Shown here in pieces: positions 1 through 9,344 of a stretch of 64,000 nucleotides of DNA. The position numbers and the translations under genes are program-made. The notes beneath the pieces are model-generated. The model saw nothing but the letters and a program-made list of their open reading frames with translations, ran no database searches and had not been told where the DNA came from. The DNA comes from Rapidithrix thailandica (GTDB lineage Bacteria > Bacteroidota > Bacteroidia > Cytophagales > Flammeovirgaceae). Each line of letters begins with the position of its first letter. Within the stretch, counting starts at the first letter, position 1. The stretch spans positions 434,001-498,000 of the forward strand of contig NZ_JBDKWZ010000003.1 of NCBI RefSeq assembly GCF_039710355.1, in the 5' to 3' direction.

Positions 1-197
1 TCGATATCAATTTTAGTAATACTTTCTCCTCCTGAAGTTAAAAAAGTCAATTCGCCTTCTTTTTTGAAAATCGGTTCGCTGGGTTTATTTCTGCGCTTTT
101 GCGAAGTGCTATTTTTTGCATCGCCACAAGCAGTCAATAAGAATACAGAAAGTCCAATTGCCAACAGAGATATGAAAGAATAAGAATGCTTCTTCAT
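1..197 (-). CDS. DUF192-like lipoprotein, N-terminal part (cut by window edge)
   Basis: The first 65 codons of a minus-strand gene are present; the rest lies to the left of the window. The start is ATG at 195-197. The product opens with a lipoprotein signal peptide: a Lys-Lys-His start, a hydrophobic stretch, then the lipobox LLTAC with the lipidated Cys near residue 24. A polar linker follows (CGDAKNS..QKRRNKPSEP). The segment PIFKKEGELTFLTSGGES resembles the start of Bacteroidota DUF192 proteins, which typically read 'EPVFKKEGELTFL'. DUF192 is a small beta-rich domain of unknown function. The lipoprotein nature is seen directly; the DUF192 assignment is inferred from a short match and needs the rest of the gene. 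Confidence 0.6.
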   Translation of the reverse strand, partial: MKKHSYSFISLLAIGLSVFLLTACGDAKNSTSQKRRNKPSEPIFKKEGELTFLTSGGESITKIDI

Positions 198-606
198 AAT
201 GATTTAAAATATAGTTAGAAATGGTGCTTTAATTTGCATTTGTAAAATAATGAACGGATGGCTATTCAGGATTTGAAAACAAGATTTTTCAATCAAATGC
301 CTTTCAAAGTGTATTTCTTGTCTTTTAACCTACCGGACTATTATAGGCTTACAATATTAATTAAAGAAGAGCAGATCCCCACAGATTCCCGGGGATGTTC
401 AATTCCCATTTGTATAAAATTTACAGTAAAGGGAAGCGAATGTGAAAACTTTCCCACTGTTGAACTTTTTCTTAACTTCTTTTATCTTTAGCAGAGTTAG
501 GTAAAATAGGTTATAATTTACAGGGAAAAGCACTGTACAAATGGCGTCAACCGTATATTTTTGCCTTGAAACCTTTAGGACTTTTTTCAACTAACAATAA
601 GACCAA
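198..606. other. Intergenic region between the DUF192-like gene and the amidase
   Basis: Divergent intergenic DNA of about 400 bases, AT-rich. Open frames at 258-491 (plus) and 399-590 (minus) have no recognisable product and overlap each other, so I treat them as non-coding. It holds a good candidate promoter for the amidase gene (460-490). No strong hairpin was seen. Confidence 0.6.
460..490 (+). promoter_or_regulatory. Candidate Bacteroidota promoter for the amidase gene
   Basis: TTG at 460-462 is followed after 20 bases by TATCTTTA at 483-490. The Bacteroidota housekeeping consensus is TTTG near -33 and TAnnTTTG near -7, so the -7 element matches 7 of 8 positions and the spacing is right. 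The predicted leader to the ATG at 607 is about 110 bases. Confidence 0.45.
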
Positions 607-1536
607 ATGACTATGAAGCAATGGAGGTTGTATTTCGTTTACTTTGCCTTATGCGTACTTTCATTGAGCAGTGTATCTGCACAAGAGAAAAACACCGTGA
701 TCATCTCCAAGGCTTATAAGCCCATCAAAGTAGTAATTAATCCCGGGCACGGAGGAACTGACCCGGGAAAGTTGCGAGGTACCCAAACTTTAAAACACGA
801 AAAAGAACTCAATTTGGAGATTGCTTTGAAATTGGGAAAATACATCGAAGAGCGAATCAAAAACGTAAAGGTCATTTATACACGGGAAACGGATACCTTT
901 GTCAGTTTGGATGAAATTGTAGACGAAGCCAATTCCAATAAAGCGGATTTTTTTATCAGTATACATTGTAACTCCAACCCTATTCGAAGTGTATACGGAA
1001 CACGTACACATATCCAAAATCATAAGTTTAAAGCAAGCCGGAAGTTGGCACAAATGATTGAAAAGGAATTTGCTACCCGTGCCGGACGCAAAAGCCGGGG
1101 AGTGATGGATCGTAAAGACCGGGGCTACAATTATCAAGTGTTGCAATATACGGAGATGCCCGGAGTATTGGTCGAATGCGGATTTATTACGAATCCTTCC
1201 GAAGAAAAATTTTTAAACTCCGATTACGGACAAGACCTGGTGGCCTCGGCTATTTTCAGAGCCTTTCGTGACTTTGTGAGTGAAAAACCCCACATCGAGA
1301 AACGCAAACCCTATTATAAGGTCCAAATTACTGCCGCTACCCAACCTGAGAATACCGGAACTTCCAGGTATAAAAAGCTGGGTATGAGAGTAGATGAAGT
1401 AGTAGATAAGAAAAACGGCTCCTACAAATACCGCTATATGGTCGGGCGGGAATACGAACACCGGCATGCCAAGCAACTCGCCAAAAAAGTACAAGATTTA
1501 GGCTTTAAAGATGCTTTTGTCGTAAAGTTTGAGTAG
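607..1536 (+). CDS. N-acetylmuramoyl-L-alanine amidase (Amidase_3) with SPOR-like tail
   Basis: Zinc amidase that cuts the bond between N-acetylmuramic acid and the stem peptide of peptidoglycan in the periplasm, used in cell separation and wall turnover. Residues 1-25 are a signal peptide ending in SVSA. The Amidase_3 domain spans about residues 41-235. The expected zinc ligands are visible: His48 in NPGHGG, Glu65 in HEKEL and His120 in SIHCN; the catalytic Glu190 sits in LVECGF. The C-terminal 75 residues (YYKVQITAA...AFVVKF) look like a SPOR-type fold that would bind denuded glycan strands, but this is inferred. The start may be ATG 607 or ATG 613. The gene stands alone, with a good promoter upstream. 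The family call is firm; the AmiA/B/C-type role is inferred. Confidence 0.92.
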   Translation: MTMKQWRLYFVYFALCVLSLSSVSAQEKNTVIISKAYKPIKVVINPGHGGTDPGKLRGTQTLKHEKELNLEIALKLGKYIEERIKNVKVIYTRETDTFVSLDEIVDEANSNKADFFISIHCNSNPIRSVYGTRTHIQNHKFKASRKLAQMIEKEFATRAGRKSRGVMDRKDRGYNYQVLQYTEMPGVLVECGFITNPSEEKFLNSDYGQDLVASAIFRAFRDFVSEKPHIEKRKPYYKVQITAATQPENTGTSRYKKLGMRVDEVVDKKNGSYKYRYMVGREYEHRHAKQLAKKVQDLGFKDAFVVKFE

Positions 1537-1709
1537 TCCTCATCCCAAGCCCTATTGAGGTTATGGTGAAGCTTGCATGCGTTTTTATTTGTTTAAGAAT
1601 ACTAAATTGTTTTCGTTCACAAAGTATTTTTCTTTCAAAATTTTATGTACCTTAACAAATGATTAACTATTGCCATGCTAAAAAGTAATATGAATTGGGC
1701 CTTATAGGC

Positions 1710-1734
1710 GGAAGTATATTGGTAAAATACTTCC
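1710..1734. repeat. Inverted repeat upstream of sigma factor 1
   Basis: GGAAGTAT at 1710-1717 and ATACTTCC at 1727-1734 are perfect inverted 8-mers separated by 9 bases, about 57 bases before the sigma gene. No T-run follows, so an operator is more likely than a terminator. Its function is unknown. Confidence 0.35.
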
Positions 1735-1790
1735 CTTGTAACAGGCGCAAGGTCAAACTACCATGAATAGCCATTAACAGCGAAGCGCAT

Positions 1791-2402
1791 ATGGGGAATA
1801 TGTACGAGCCAACTAATTATGAGAGTGAAAAGAAGTGGGTACGGGCTTTGGCACAGGGTTGTCGCCAAGCGTACCGGCACTTATTTGATGTGTACCACAA
1901 AAAAGTCTACCATGCTTCCCGCAAGATGGGCCTTTCGCACGAAGATGCAGAAGGAGTAGTACAGGATGTGTTTTTGGCCTTGTGGGAACAACATAAGCAA
2001 TTGGATCCCTCTCTTTCGGTCAACGCTTTGTTGATTACCATCGCCAAAAGGAACATCATCAAAAAAATCCGTAAAGCCGCTTTAAATATACAGTACTACG
2101 AATGGGTTGTACACCGCAATGAGGCGCAAGTGAATACCACTGAAGATGAGGTGATTTTTACCGATTTGGAAGCCTATGTTCAGCAAGGAATAGATCAAAT
2201 GCCTTCCGCCCGGAAAGAAATCTTCTTATTGAATAAAAAGCAGGGAATGACATCAGAGGAAATAGCACTGCGACTGAACCTTTCCAAACGTACCGTAGAA
2301 AATCAACTATATCGCGCTTCCAAATTTCTTAAAGATCACCTGGCGAAAGAAAGCTATCTACAAAAAATATGCACGTTGGTATTAGTGATGTTTTTGGCTT
2401 AA
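1791..2402 (+). CDS. ECF-type RNA polymerase sigma factor, module 1
   Basis: RpoE-like sigma-70 factor of the Bacteroidota SusC-linked type. Region 2 lies around residues 20-90 (HLFDVYHKKVY, then EDAEGVVQDVFLALWE), and region 4 around 133-185 (SARKEIFLLNKKQ, with the recognition helix in SKRTVENQLYRA). At 203 residues it has the usual length. The last 11 residues (ICTLVLVMFLA) are strongly hydrophobic, as in the two other sigma factors of this window. It is followed by FecR 1, SusC 1 and SusD 1, so it should drive that operon when FecR releases it. A second in-frame ATG at 1800 is a possible start. An 8-bp inverted repeat (1710-1734) lies upstream. Confidence 0.93.
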   Translation: MGNMYEPTNYESEKKWVRALAQGCRQAYRHLFDVYHKKVYHASRKMGLSHEDAEGVVQDVFLALWEQHKQLDPSLSVNALLITIAKRNIIKKIRKAALNIQYYEWVVHRNEAQVNTTEDEVIFTDLEAYVQQGIDQMPSARKEIFLLNKKQGMTSEEIALRLNLSKRTVENQLYRASKFLKDHLAKESYLQKICTLVLVMFLA

Positions 2403-2470
2403 AAGTGTGTGGCTGATAGAAGATAAACCTCTTCCTCAAAATTCTTTTTTCTTCTTGTAAAAATATTTTT

Positions 2471-2508
2471 AAAAAAAATCATAAGTCGAGTGAGTAAATC
2501 GATTTACT
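2471..2508 (+). promoter_or_regulatory. A/T tract plus GTGAGTAAAT element between sigma 1 and FecR 1
   Basis: An A/T tract near 2460-2480 is followed by GTGAGTAAATC. The last part lies in a perfect 16-base palindrome (AGTAAATCGATTTACT, 2493-2508). A very similar arrangement occurs between sigma 2 and FecR 2 (10000-10031). It may be the start of the fecR-susCD transcript or an operator; this is inferred from position and repetition only. Confidence 0.4.
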
Positions 2509-2609
2509 TGTGGCAATATACCAATACAAGCAGTAGTAACAAGGAGTGTTTTGGACAAAATATTCTTGATTCATTACCGGCTTTGGGAATGAATGTCTAG
2601 TAAACGAAA

Positions 2610-3614
2610 ATGAAAAAAGAACCGGAACATACACTTTTAAAAAAATACCTGACGGGACAATGTACTCCGGAAGAGGCGGAGTATGTACGTCATTGGCTCA
2701 ATACAAAAGAGTCAACGATGGACCTGAAAAATCAAATCGAAAAAGTCTGGGCTGAACCACCGGTAGAATATCCGGAATTGAATTCGGAAACTTTGTTTAA
2801 TAAAATCTTATCGGCAACCCGGCCTCAGCATACAAAAAATATTCCTGTACATACCCAGCATCAGAGTCTCTTTCACAAATACGTACAATTAGTAGCGGTA
2901 CTCTTGATCTTATTAATGGCCGGGTTGGGGTATTATACGTTGAAAGAAGGCTTTCCGGAGGCCCGGGAAGAAAGGAAAGTAATGGTGCAATTTTCCACGC
3001 AAGTGGGAGAGAAAAAACGTTTGACATTGTCTGACGGCTCCAAAGTGGTGTTGAATGCAGGGAGTACATTAAAGTTTTATCAACACTTCTCGGACTCTCT
3101 AAGAGAAGTACAGCTAGAAGGAGAAGCCTTTTTTGAAGTGGCAAAAGATCCATGCAGGCCTTTTATCGTAAAAGCAAATGCAGTTTTTACCAAGGTACTG
3201 GGTACTCGGTTTAATGTGTCTGCCTATCCTGAAGAAGATAAAATCAGAGTGGCTTTGGCTGAAGGAAAAGTGCAAGTGAACTTAACAGACTCGCAAACTT
3301 TAGGGTTGAATCCGGGGCATATGGCGACTTATAGTAAAACTGCCAATGCAATGTTCCGGTCTGATTTTGATTACAAAGAAATGTTGGGTTGGAAAGATGG
3401 TATCCTTTACTTTAAAGATGCTTCTTTTGAAGAAATCGTAGAGAAAATTGAGAAATGGTACGCGGTAAAGGTACACTATAACAAAGCACAACCTGCTAAA
3501 TGGAAATACAACGGAGAGTTTGATAATAAGAGTTTGGAGTATGTATTGAATAGCATTGGCTTTGCCAGCGGTTTCAATTATAAATTTGAAAAGAATAACG
3601 TGATTATTTATTAA
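2610..3614 (+). CDS. FecR-type anti-sigma factor, module 1
   Basis: Inner-membrane anti-sigma factor that holds the ECF sigma factor until the partner SusC signals. The N-terminal cytoplasmic part (residues 1-90) carries the short helical domain KYLTGQCTPEEAEYVRHWL typical of the family. A single membrane helix covers about 93-113 (LVAVLLILLMAGLGYY). The periplasmic FecR domain follows at about 130-225 (LSDGSKVVLNAGS, EGEAFFEVAKD, TKVLGTRFNVSAY). A DUF4974 STN-like domain ends the protein (about 262-334), ending in NNVIIY. Length 334 is normal. It lies between sigma 1 and SusC 1, separated from SusC 1 by a 255-base gap with a minus-strand terminator-like hairpin. Confidence 0.93.
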   Translation: MKKEPEHTLLKKYLTGQCTPEEAEYVRHWLNTKESTMDLKNQIEKVWAEPPVEYPELNSETLFNKILSATRPQHTKNIPVHTQHQSLFHKYVQLVAVLLILLMAGLGYYTLKEGFPEAREERKVMVQFSTQVGEKKRLTLSDGSKVVLNAGSTLKFYQHFSDSLREVQLEGEAFFEVAKDPCRPFIVKANAVFTKVLGTRFNVSAYPEEDKIRVALAEGKVQVNLTDSQTLGLNPGHMATYSKTANAMFRSDFDYKEMLGWKDGILYFKDASFEEIVEKIEKWYAVKVHYNKAQPAKWKYNGEFDNKSLEYVLNSIGFASGFNYKFEKNNVIIY

Positions 3615-3751
3615 CCTGTTGAATACTTCATTTTAACCCCGGTATTGACCGAAGGTCTCTATCTGTAAAATCCTGTAAGCAGATTGGCTTTTCGGAATGG
3701 GATAACTAAACGTACTGACCATGTTGCAGCTTCCCTTTTTTAATAGCAGTT

Positions 3752-3783
3752 AAAAAAGGCCGGCAAACCTATGTTCACCGACC
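3752..3783 (-). terminator. Minus-strand terminator-like hairpin upstream of SusC 1
   Basis: Arms 3758-3768 (GGCCGGCAAAC) and 3773-3783 (GTTCACCGACC) enclose a 4-base loop. Read as plus-strand RNA there are three A-C mismatches; read as minus-strand RNA all three become G-U pairs, giving 11 continuous pairs followed by six U (from A 3752-3757). This is an intrinsic terminator only for minus-strand transcription, with no minus-strand gene nearby. It would end an antisense RNA covering the SusC 1 leader. Compare 11107-11140 and 18367-18400. Confidence 0.6.
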
Positions 3784-3869
3784 TCATGTGTCTTCCTTAA
3801 CCGATTTTGCGCCTGGTTAAAGAAGAACAACCTAAGTAAACCTATTATTAACCTATTAATCACAAAGAT

Positions 3870-6800
3870 ATGAAATGGAGAACTTTACGGCTAATAAAAA
3901 TGCTATCAAAACTCACATTTTATGGAATGCTCGTCCAGTGCCTGATGGTGAATTTGCTACTGGCGAACAGTACCATAGCCCAAAAAAGTGTCTATCAGGT
4001 AAGGGTAAGCTTACAAATGAAAGACACCAAGTTAAAAGAAATCTTTGCTCAGCTGGAAGAAAGGACCGATTTTAAGTTCTTTTATGACCGCAAAAAAGTA
4101 AACCTGAACAAGCGGGTGGACATACAGTTTTACAATGCACCCTTGTCCGATTTGTTGTCAGCACTTTCCAAACAAGCTCAGGTAAAATTCAGACAAGCCA
4201 ATCATGATATCACGGTGTCGCCTTACAATACAAAGCTATCTTCCAAACCGGAAGTTGCCATTCTTCAGGAGGTAACCATTAAAGGAAAGATCACTGACGA
4301 AGACGGAGAACCACTTCCCGGAGTTAGCATCTTGATTAAAGGAAGTACCAAAGGAACCACCTCGGATATACAGGGGAGTTACCAAATAGCGGTACCGGAG
4401 GATGCAACATTGATCTTTAGTTATATTGGTTATACTACTCAAGAAATAGCACTGGGCGGACAATCGAAGATCGATGTGATCATGTTGGTTGATACCAAAC
4501 AGTTAGAAGAAGTAGTAGTCGTTGGGTACGGTACACAGAAGAAAGTGAACTTGACCGGAGCCGTAGACCAAATTACTTCGGAATCCTTAAAAAACCGTCC
4601 TGTATCCAACGTAGCGCAGGCCATTCAGGGAATATCACCCAACCTGAATATTTCGGTCAACAATACCGGAGGGGAACCCGGAGCCACCCAAAACTGGAAC
4701 ATCCGTGGTATTGGTACCTTGACCGGTGACGGAGGAACACCCTATATTTTGGTGGATGGGGTCCCCATGGATATCAACAATGTAAATCCCAATGACATTG
4801 AAAGTGTATCGGTATTGAAGGATGCTGCTTCGGCGGCAATTTACGGCTCGAAGGGAACCTATGGAGTCGTGTTAATTACTACTAAAAAAGGAAGAAAAGG
4901 CAAGAAAATTTCATTTCAATATTCGAACAACCTGGCGATGGCCGCCCCGATTCGCTTGCCCGAAGGTGCCAACTCTTTGGCTTTTGCCGAAGCCTACAAT
5001 ACTGCAGCCTTGAATTCGAACCAAGGGGTGGTGTTTGATGATGCTACCTTACAACGCATCCGGGATTACCAAGCCGGAACTTTGAAAGAAGAGGCCATTG
5101 ACAACCCGGACGATCCGGGTCGTTGGGCGGAATGGGGCAAAGGACATGCAAATTATGACTGGTATGATATTTTTTATCGCGACTGGTCCTATCGTCAAAA
5201 ACACGATATCAAAGTCAGTGGCGGAACTGAGAACACCTCTTTTTACCTTTCAGGAGGCTTTTTTGATCAACAAGGGCAGTATAAGTTTGCCGGAGATTCT
5301 TATAAAAGGTATAACCTGACGGCTAATATCAACACCCAGGTGAGTAAGTGGATGAGTTTGGATTTTAATGCCAAATATGCCCGTTCCCAAACCGTCTATC
5401 CCAATGCCTGGGCAGGATACGACCGCCATGTGTTGTATCATCAGATTACCCGTAAATGGCCGGTGAATCCCTTAAAAGACCCCAATGGAAATTACATAGA
5501 AGGAGATGTGTTGAAAATGAAAGAAGGGGGAAAAACCAAGCGCTATGACAACGATTTGTGGTTGACGGTCGGGACCATGTTGGAACCGGTAAAAGGTTGG
5601 AAGACCAATATTCGATTCAATTGGAATGCGTTCGCCAGAAAGCAAACCTATCATAATAAAAATGTACAACGCCAGGAGCCCAATGGTACTTTTTCCAATA
5701 TTGCGTATCCCATCACTTCCTTTGGCGAATCTATGAGTAATGATGAGTTTTATTTGGCAAATATTACGACCTCCTATGAAAGGCAAGTGGGAAGCCATTT
5801 CTTTAAAGCAATGGTAGGGGTGGAAGATCAGTTGAAAAAAGAACATACGCTTTCGGGAAGTAAGACCAAACTGGTGACGGATAAAATCCCTTCTATCAGT
5901 ACCGCTACAGGGGAACAAAATATTGGCGATGGTTTGGACCACTATTCCAACCGAGGGTTTTTCGGGCGTCTCAATTATAATTTTAAAGAGAAATACCTTT
6001 TGGAACTCAATGCCCGCTACGATGGAAGTTCTTTTTTCAAAGAAGGGAAACGTTGGGGCTTTTTCCCCTCGGCTTCTATTGGGTATAATATTTCCAAAGA
6101 ACCGTTCTGGCAAGGAATCGACCGGGTTGTGAATGATTTGAAAATACGAGGTTCGTGGGGTTCTTTGGGAAATAGTAACCTGCGATGGAATGAGCGCTAT
6201 TTGTTTGTAGAGCGGATTCCTGTAGGGGCCCGTTTAGGTTGGATTATGGGTAGCGAACGCCCTGCTTATACAGTAGCCCCGGGAATCATCAGTAATAATT
6301 TGACCTGGGAAACAGCCACTACCATTGATATCGGAATGGACGCGACATTTCTTGACAGTCGCCTTGGGTTGACCTTTGATTGGTACAGACGAACCACCTC
6401 CGATATGTTCGGAAGAGCCAATACTCTACCAGCCTTGTTAGGTACCAGTGCCCCGAAAGAAAATAATGCAACCCTGGAAACGGAAGGTATCGAACTCGTA
6501 CTTTCTTGGCAAGATGAAATCGGGTCTGACTTTCAATACAATGTAAAAGTGAACCTGGCAGATAACTACTCTACCATTACGGAGTATAATAACCCCACCA
6601 ATATTTTAAGCGATTACAGAGTAGGCCAGCGCTTAGGAGATATCTGGGGATATACCACAGCAGGTTATTTCCAGTCTGATGATGAAGTAAACAACTGGGC
6701 CGATCAAACTCGCTTTCACACCAATTGGGGAGCCGGTGATATCAAATATGAAGATCTCAACGGGGATGGAAAAATTGACTGGGGAGATAATACAACGGAT

Positions 6801-7337
6801 GATCCGGGGGATCAACGCATTATCGGTAACAAAAATCCCCGGTATACCTATGGCTTGAGTATGGGAGCCAGCTGGAAAGGATTTGATTTGAATGTATTCT
6901 TCCAGGGAGTAGGCAAGCGGGATATTGCATTGTCCAGCAATACGAATGTGTATTGGGGTTTTGTCGGAAATATGTGGCAAAACAGTGTATTTGATGCACA
7001 CTTGGATTATTGGTCACCTGACAATCCCAATGCTTTCTATCCCAAACCTTATATGAGTGGAGAACATACCAAAAACACGAAAACGCAAACCAAATATTTG
7101 GAAAACGGAGCGTATATGCGTTTGAAAAATATCCAGATAGGGTATACGCTGCCAAGTTCCCTCTTAAATAAAATCGGATTAGAAAATGCCCGGGTATACT
7201 TCAGTGGTGAAAACTTATTGACCTTCACCAAATTAACCAAACTGTTTGACCCTGAAACAGTGGGCGGTGCCTGGGGAAGCGGTAAAATTTACCCTTTGCA
7301 AAAAGTACTGTCTATGGGTGTTAATGTAAGTTTCTAA
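3870..7337 (+). CDS. SusC-family TonB-dependent outer-membrane transporter with STN domain, module 1
   Basis: TonB-dependent beta-barrel that imports a bound glycan or peptide together with its SusD lid. A signal peptide ends near TIAQK (residue 38). The STN domain (about 43-105, LKEIFAQLEERTDFKFFYD) is the part that signals to FecR. A carboxypeptidase-regulatory-like domain follows (about 136-205, DEDGEPLPGVSILIKG). The plug starts at about 212 with the SusC hallmark EEVVVVGYGTQKK, and a 22-strand-type barrel runs to the terminal SMGVNVSF. Length 1155 is typical of signalling SusC proteins. The start codon lies in CAAAGATATGAAA, identical to that of SusC 2. SusD 1 follows after 19 bases in the same operon. 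The substrate cannot be read from the sequence. Confidence 0.95.
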   Translation: MKWRTLRLIKMLSKLTFYGMLVQCLMVNLLLANSTIAQKSVYQVRVSLQMKDTKLKEIFAQLEERTDFKFFYDRKKVNLNKRVDIQFYNAPLSDLLSALSKQAQVKFRQANHDITVSPYNTKLSSKPEVAILQEVTIKGKITDEDGEPLPGVSILIKGSTKGTTSDIQGSYQIAVPEDATLIFSYIGYTTQEIALGGQSKIDVIMLVDTKQLEEVVVVGYGTQKKVNLTGAVDQITSESLKNRPVSNVAQAIQGISPNLNISVNNTGGEPGATQNWNIRGIGTLTGDGGTPYILVDGVPMDINNVNPNDIESVSVLKDAASAAIYGSKGTYGVVLITTKKGRKGKKISFQYSNNLAMAAPIRLPEGANSLAFAEAYNTAALNSNQGVVFDDATLQRIRDYQAGTLKEEAIDNPDDPGRWAEWGKGHANYDWYDIFYRDWSYRQKHDIKVSGGTENTSFYLSGGFFDQQGQYKFAGDSYKRYNLTANINTQVSKWMSLDFNAKYARSQTVYPNAWAGYDRHVLYHQITRKWPVNPLKDPNGNYIEGDVLKMKEGGKTKRYDNDLWLTVGTMLEPVKGWKTNIRFNWNAFARKQTYHNKNVQRQEPNGTFSNIAYPITSFGESMSNDEFYLANITTSYERQVGSHFFKAMVGVEDQLKKEHTLSGSKTKLVTDKIPSISTATGEQNIGDGLDHYSNRGFFGRLNYNFKEKYLLELNARYDGSSFFKEGKRWGFFPSASIGYNISKEPFWQGIDRVVNDLKIRGSWGSLGNSNLRWNERYLFVERIPVGARLGWIMGSERPAYTVAPGIISNNLTWETATTIDIGMDATFLDSRLGLTFDWYRRTTSDMFGRANTLPALLGTSAPKENNATLETEGIELVLSWQDEIGSDFQYNVKVNLADNYSTITEYNNPTNILSDYRVGQRLGDIWGYTTAGYFQSDDEVNNWADQTRFHTNWGAGDIKYEDLNGDGKIDWGDNTTDDPGDQRIIGNKNPRYTYGLSMGASWKGFDLNVFFQGVGKRDIALSSNTNVYWGFVGNMWQNSVFDAHLDYWSPDNPNAFYPKPYMSGEHTKNTKTQTKYLENGAYMRLKNIQIGYTLPSSLLNKIGLENARVYFSGENLLTFTKLTKLFDPETVGGAWGSGKIYPLQKVLSMGVNVSF

Positions 7338-7356
7338 TCAAAAAAATCAAGACGAT

Positions 7357-9072
7357 ATGAGAAAGTTATATATATTCTTAAGTGTTTTTTGGCTATCGGT
7401 ATTCAGCAGTTGTAATGAGGATTTTTTGAACCGCAGTTTATTGGATGAAGTGGATGCTGCAGAATATTGGAAAACCCCAAGTGACTTGGAGTTGTATGTC
7501 AATCAATTTTATACCTCTTTTCCCGCTTGGGGAGGCTGGGACGGTGGTATCTTCTGGTTTGACAGCAATAGTGATAATATGACACACTATAGTGTGAACA
7601 ACCACCTGGCCGGCCGGACAACTATACCGGCAAGTGGAAGCTGGAGTTATGGAAGCATTCGCTCTGTCAATATTTTGTTGAGCAAATACCAAAGTGTGGA
7701 AGCTCCTTTTAGCGAGTACCAACAGTTTGTAGGAGAAGGCCGCTTTTTCAGAGCGTATTTCTATTTTAATTTGGTCAAAAATTATGGAGATGTTCCCTGG
7801 GTAGATAAACCCTTGAATGTGGATTCGGAAGAATTATATTCCAACAGAACGCCTCGAAATGAGTTGATTGATCATATCCTTGAAGATCTGGATAGTGCTA
7901 TCGCTTATATGGCTCCCGGGGCAAATTTGGGAGGGAATCGTTTGAATCAGGAAATTGCGCAACTCTTCAAATCCAGAGTGGCTTTGTACGAAGGCACTTG
8001 GGAGAAATATCATGCAGGAACCCCATTTGGCGTTGACGGATCGGATGGGAGTAAGTATTTTCAAATTGCTGCAGAAGCTGCAGAAGCCGTCATGAATTCA
8101 GGAAATTACAGTGTTTACAGTACAGGTGATCCGGAAAAGGATTATTGGCACTTATTCAATCAAAAAGATTATTCGGGAAATACCGAAATCATGTTGTGGA
8201 AAAGGTACAATACCGATTTGGGAATGTCCCATAACGGACAACGCTACCTGGCCAGAGTTGGAGGAGGAAGGGGCATTTCCAAAGCATTGGTAGACTCTTA
8301 TCTCTGTACGGATGGTAAGCCCATTGCCGTTAGTCCGGACTATCAAGGCGATGCTGATTTAGTAGCCGTGGTCGCTAACCGGGATGCCCGTCTTCAACAA
8401 ACCATTTACACCCCGGGCGACCCCATGACGGTAGAAGGAGGAGAGGTAACCAGAGCTTTTGAAAAATCCGACTTGGATGCTACGGGAGAAAGTAATTGTC
8501 CTACCGGTTATCAGATTTTCAAAGGAGCTGATCCCGATTTCGAACAACATAAAGGTTCGTACTTAAGTGAAACCGGCAGCATCATTTTTCGCTATGCCGA
8601 AGCCTTGTTGAATTTTGCAGAAGCCAAAGCCGAATTGGGAACGCTTTCTCAAGGAGATTTGGACAAATCGATTAACCTTTTGAGAGCGAGAGTAAATATG
8701 TCTCCATTGGAATTGTCTTCTATTACTACGGATCCTAATTGGGATTTTCCCGGTTTGTCACCGCTTCTTAATGAGATCAGACGCGAACGCAGGGTAGAGT
8801 TGGCCGCGGAAGGCTATCGTTATGATGATTTGATGCGTTGGAGAGCTCATGCACTTTTTGTCAATAAGCGCATTAAAGGGGTTAAATTTAACCAAAGTGA
8901 TTTTCCTGATTTAGACGTACATGTAGATAATGACGGGTATGTAGATCCTTTGCAAACACAAATTCCCAACGGATTTCAGTTTGATCCTAACCGCGATTAT
9001 CTTCGTCCTATTTCTACCCAGGAGCTTACGTTAAATGATCATCTCACGCAAAACCCCGGTTGGGAGAATTGA
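7357..9072 (+). CDS. SusD-family surface lipoprotein, module 1
   Basis: Surface-exposed substrate-binding lipoprotein that forms the lid of the neighbouring SusC barrel. The signal peptide ends at a lipobox near residue 19 (VFSSCNEDFL). The N-terminal SusD segment (LLDEVDAAEYWKTPSDLELY) and the RagB/SusD C-terminal region (LLNEIRRERRVELAAEGYRY, DLMRWRAHALF) are both clear. It ends with QNPGWEN, the usual tail of the family. Length 571 is normal. It is the last gene of the first module and is followed by an intrinsic terminator at 9156-9190. Confidence 0.95.
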   Translation: MRKLYIFLSVFWLSVFSSCNEDFLNRSLLDEVDAAEYWKTPSDLELYVNQFYTSFPAWGGWDGGIFWFDSNSDNMTHYSVNNHLAGRTTIPASGSWSYGSIRSVNILLSKYQSVEAPFSEYQQFVGEGRFFRAYFYFNLVKNYGDVPWVDKPLNVDSEELYSNRTPRNELIDHILEDLDSAIAYMAPGANLGGNRLNQEIAQLFKSRVALYEGTWEKYHAGTPFGVDGSDGSKYFQIAAEAAEAVMNSGNYSVYSTGDPEKDYWHLFNQKDYSGNTEIMLWKRYNTDLGMSHNGQRYLARVGGGRGISKALVDSYLCTDGKPIAVSPDYQGDADLVAVVANRDARLQQTIYTPGDPMTVEGGEVTRAFEKSDLDATGESNCPTGYQIFKGADPDFEQHKGSYLSETGSIIFRYAEALLNFAEAKAELGTLSQGDLDKSINLLRARVNMSPLELSSITTDPNWDFPGLSPLLNEIRRERRVELAAEGYRYDDLMRWRAHALFVNKRIKGVKFNQSDFPDLDVHVDNDGYVDPLQTQIPNGFQFDPNRDYLRPISTQELTLNDHLTQNPGWEN

Positions 9073-9155
9073 GAAATTACACCAAGAGTGTTTAAGGTAC
9101 CAATAAAGCTTTTCATAGTGTAAAATCCAATCTGTTTTTTAAAAATTAAGTTATT

Positions 9156-9190
9156 GAAGCCCAGGGGAATATCCCTTGGGCTTCTTTTTT
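9156..9190 (+). terminator. Intrinsic terminator after SusD 1
   Basis: The stem GAAGCCCA-GGG pairs with CCCTTGGGCTTC (one bulge), with a short AT loop, followed by TTCTTTTTT. It lies about 85 bases after the SusD 1 stop and closes module 1. Confidence 0.85.
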
Positions 9191-9309
9191 ATGGCGAATG
9201 AGCTGATTCAAATTTTCTTTATGAGAATTATAAAGAGGACGCATTGAAAAGGATTCGAAAAACGAACTTTGCACTAATTTTCCTAATTTTATTGGCCATA
9301 ATGCATAGC

Positions 9310-9330
9310 CGTTTACCTAAGGGGTAAACG
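9310..9330. repeat. Inverted repeat just upstream of sigma factor 2
   Basis: CGTTTACC at 9310-9317 and GGTAAACG at 9323-9330 form a perfect 8-bp dyad with a 5-base spacer, 14 bases before the ATG of sigma 2. No T-run follows. It is a plausible operator or leader hairpin covering the translation start; the function is inferred. Confidence 0.4.
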
Positions 9331-9344
9331 ATTACTGGGTAATA

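Noticed and set aside
258..491. 77-codon plus-strand open frame before the amidase
   Set aside because: No recognisable sequence, overlaps an opposite frame and the likely amidase promoter.
5472..6113. 213-codon minus-strand open frame inside SusC 1
   Set aside because: Shadow of the SusC barrel on the other strand; no signal peptide, domain or operon context.
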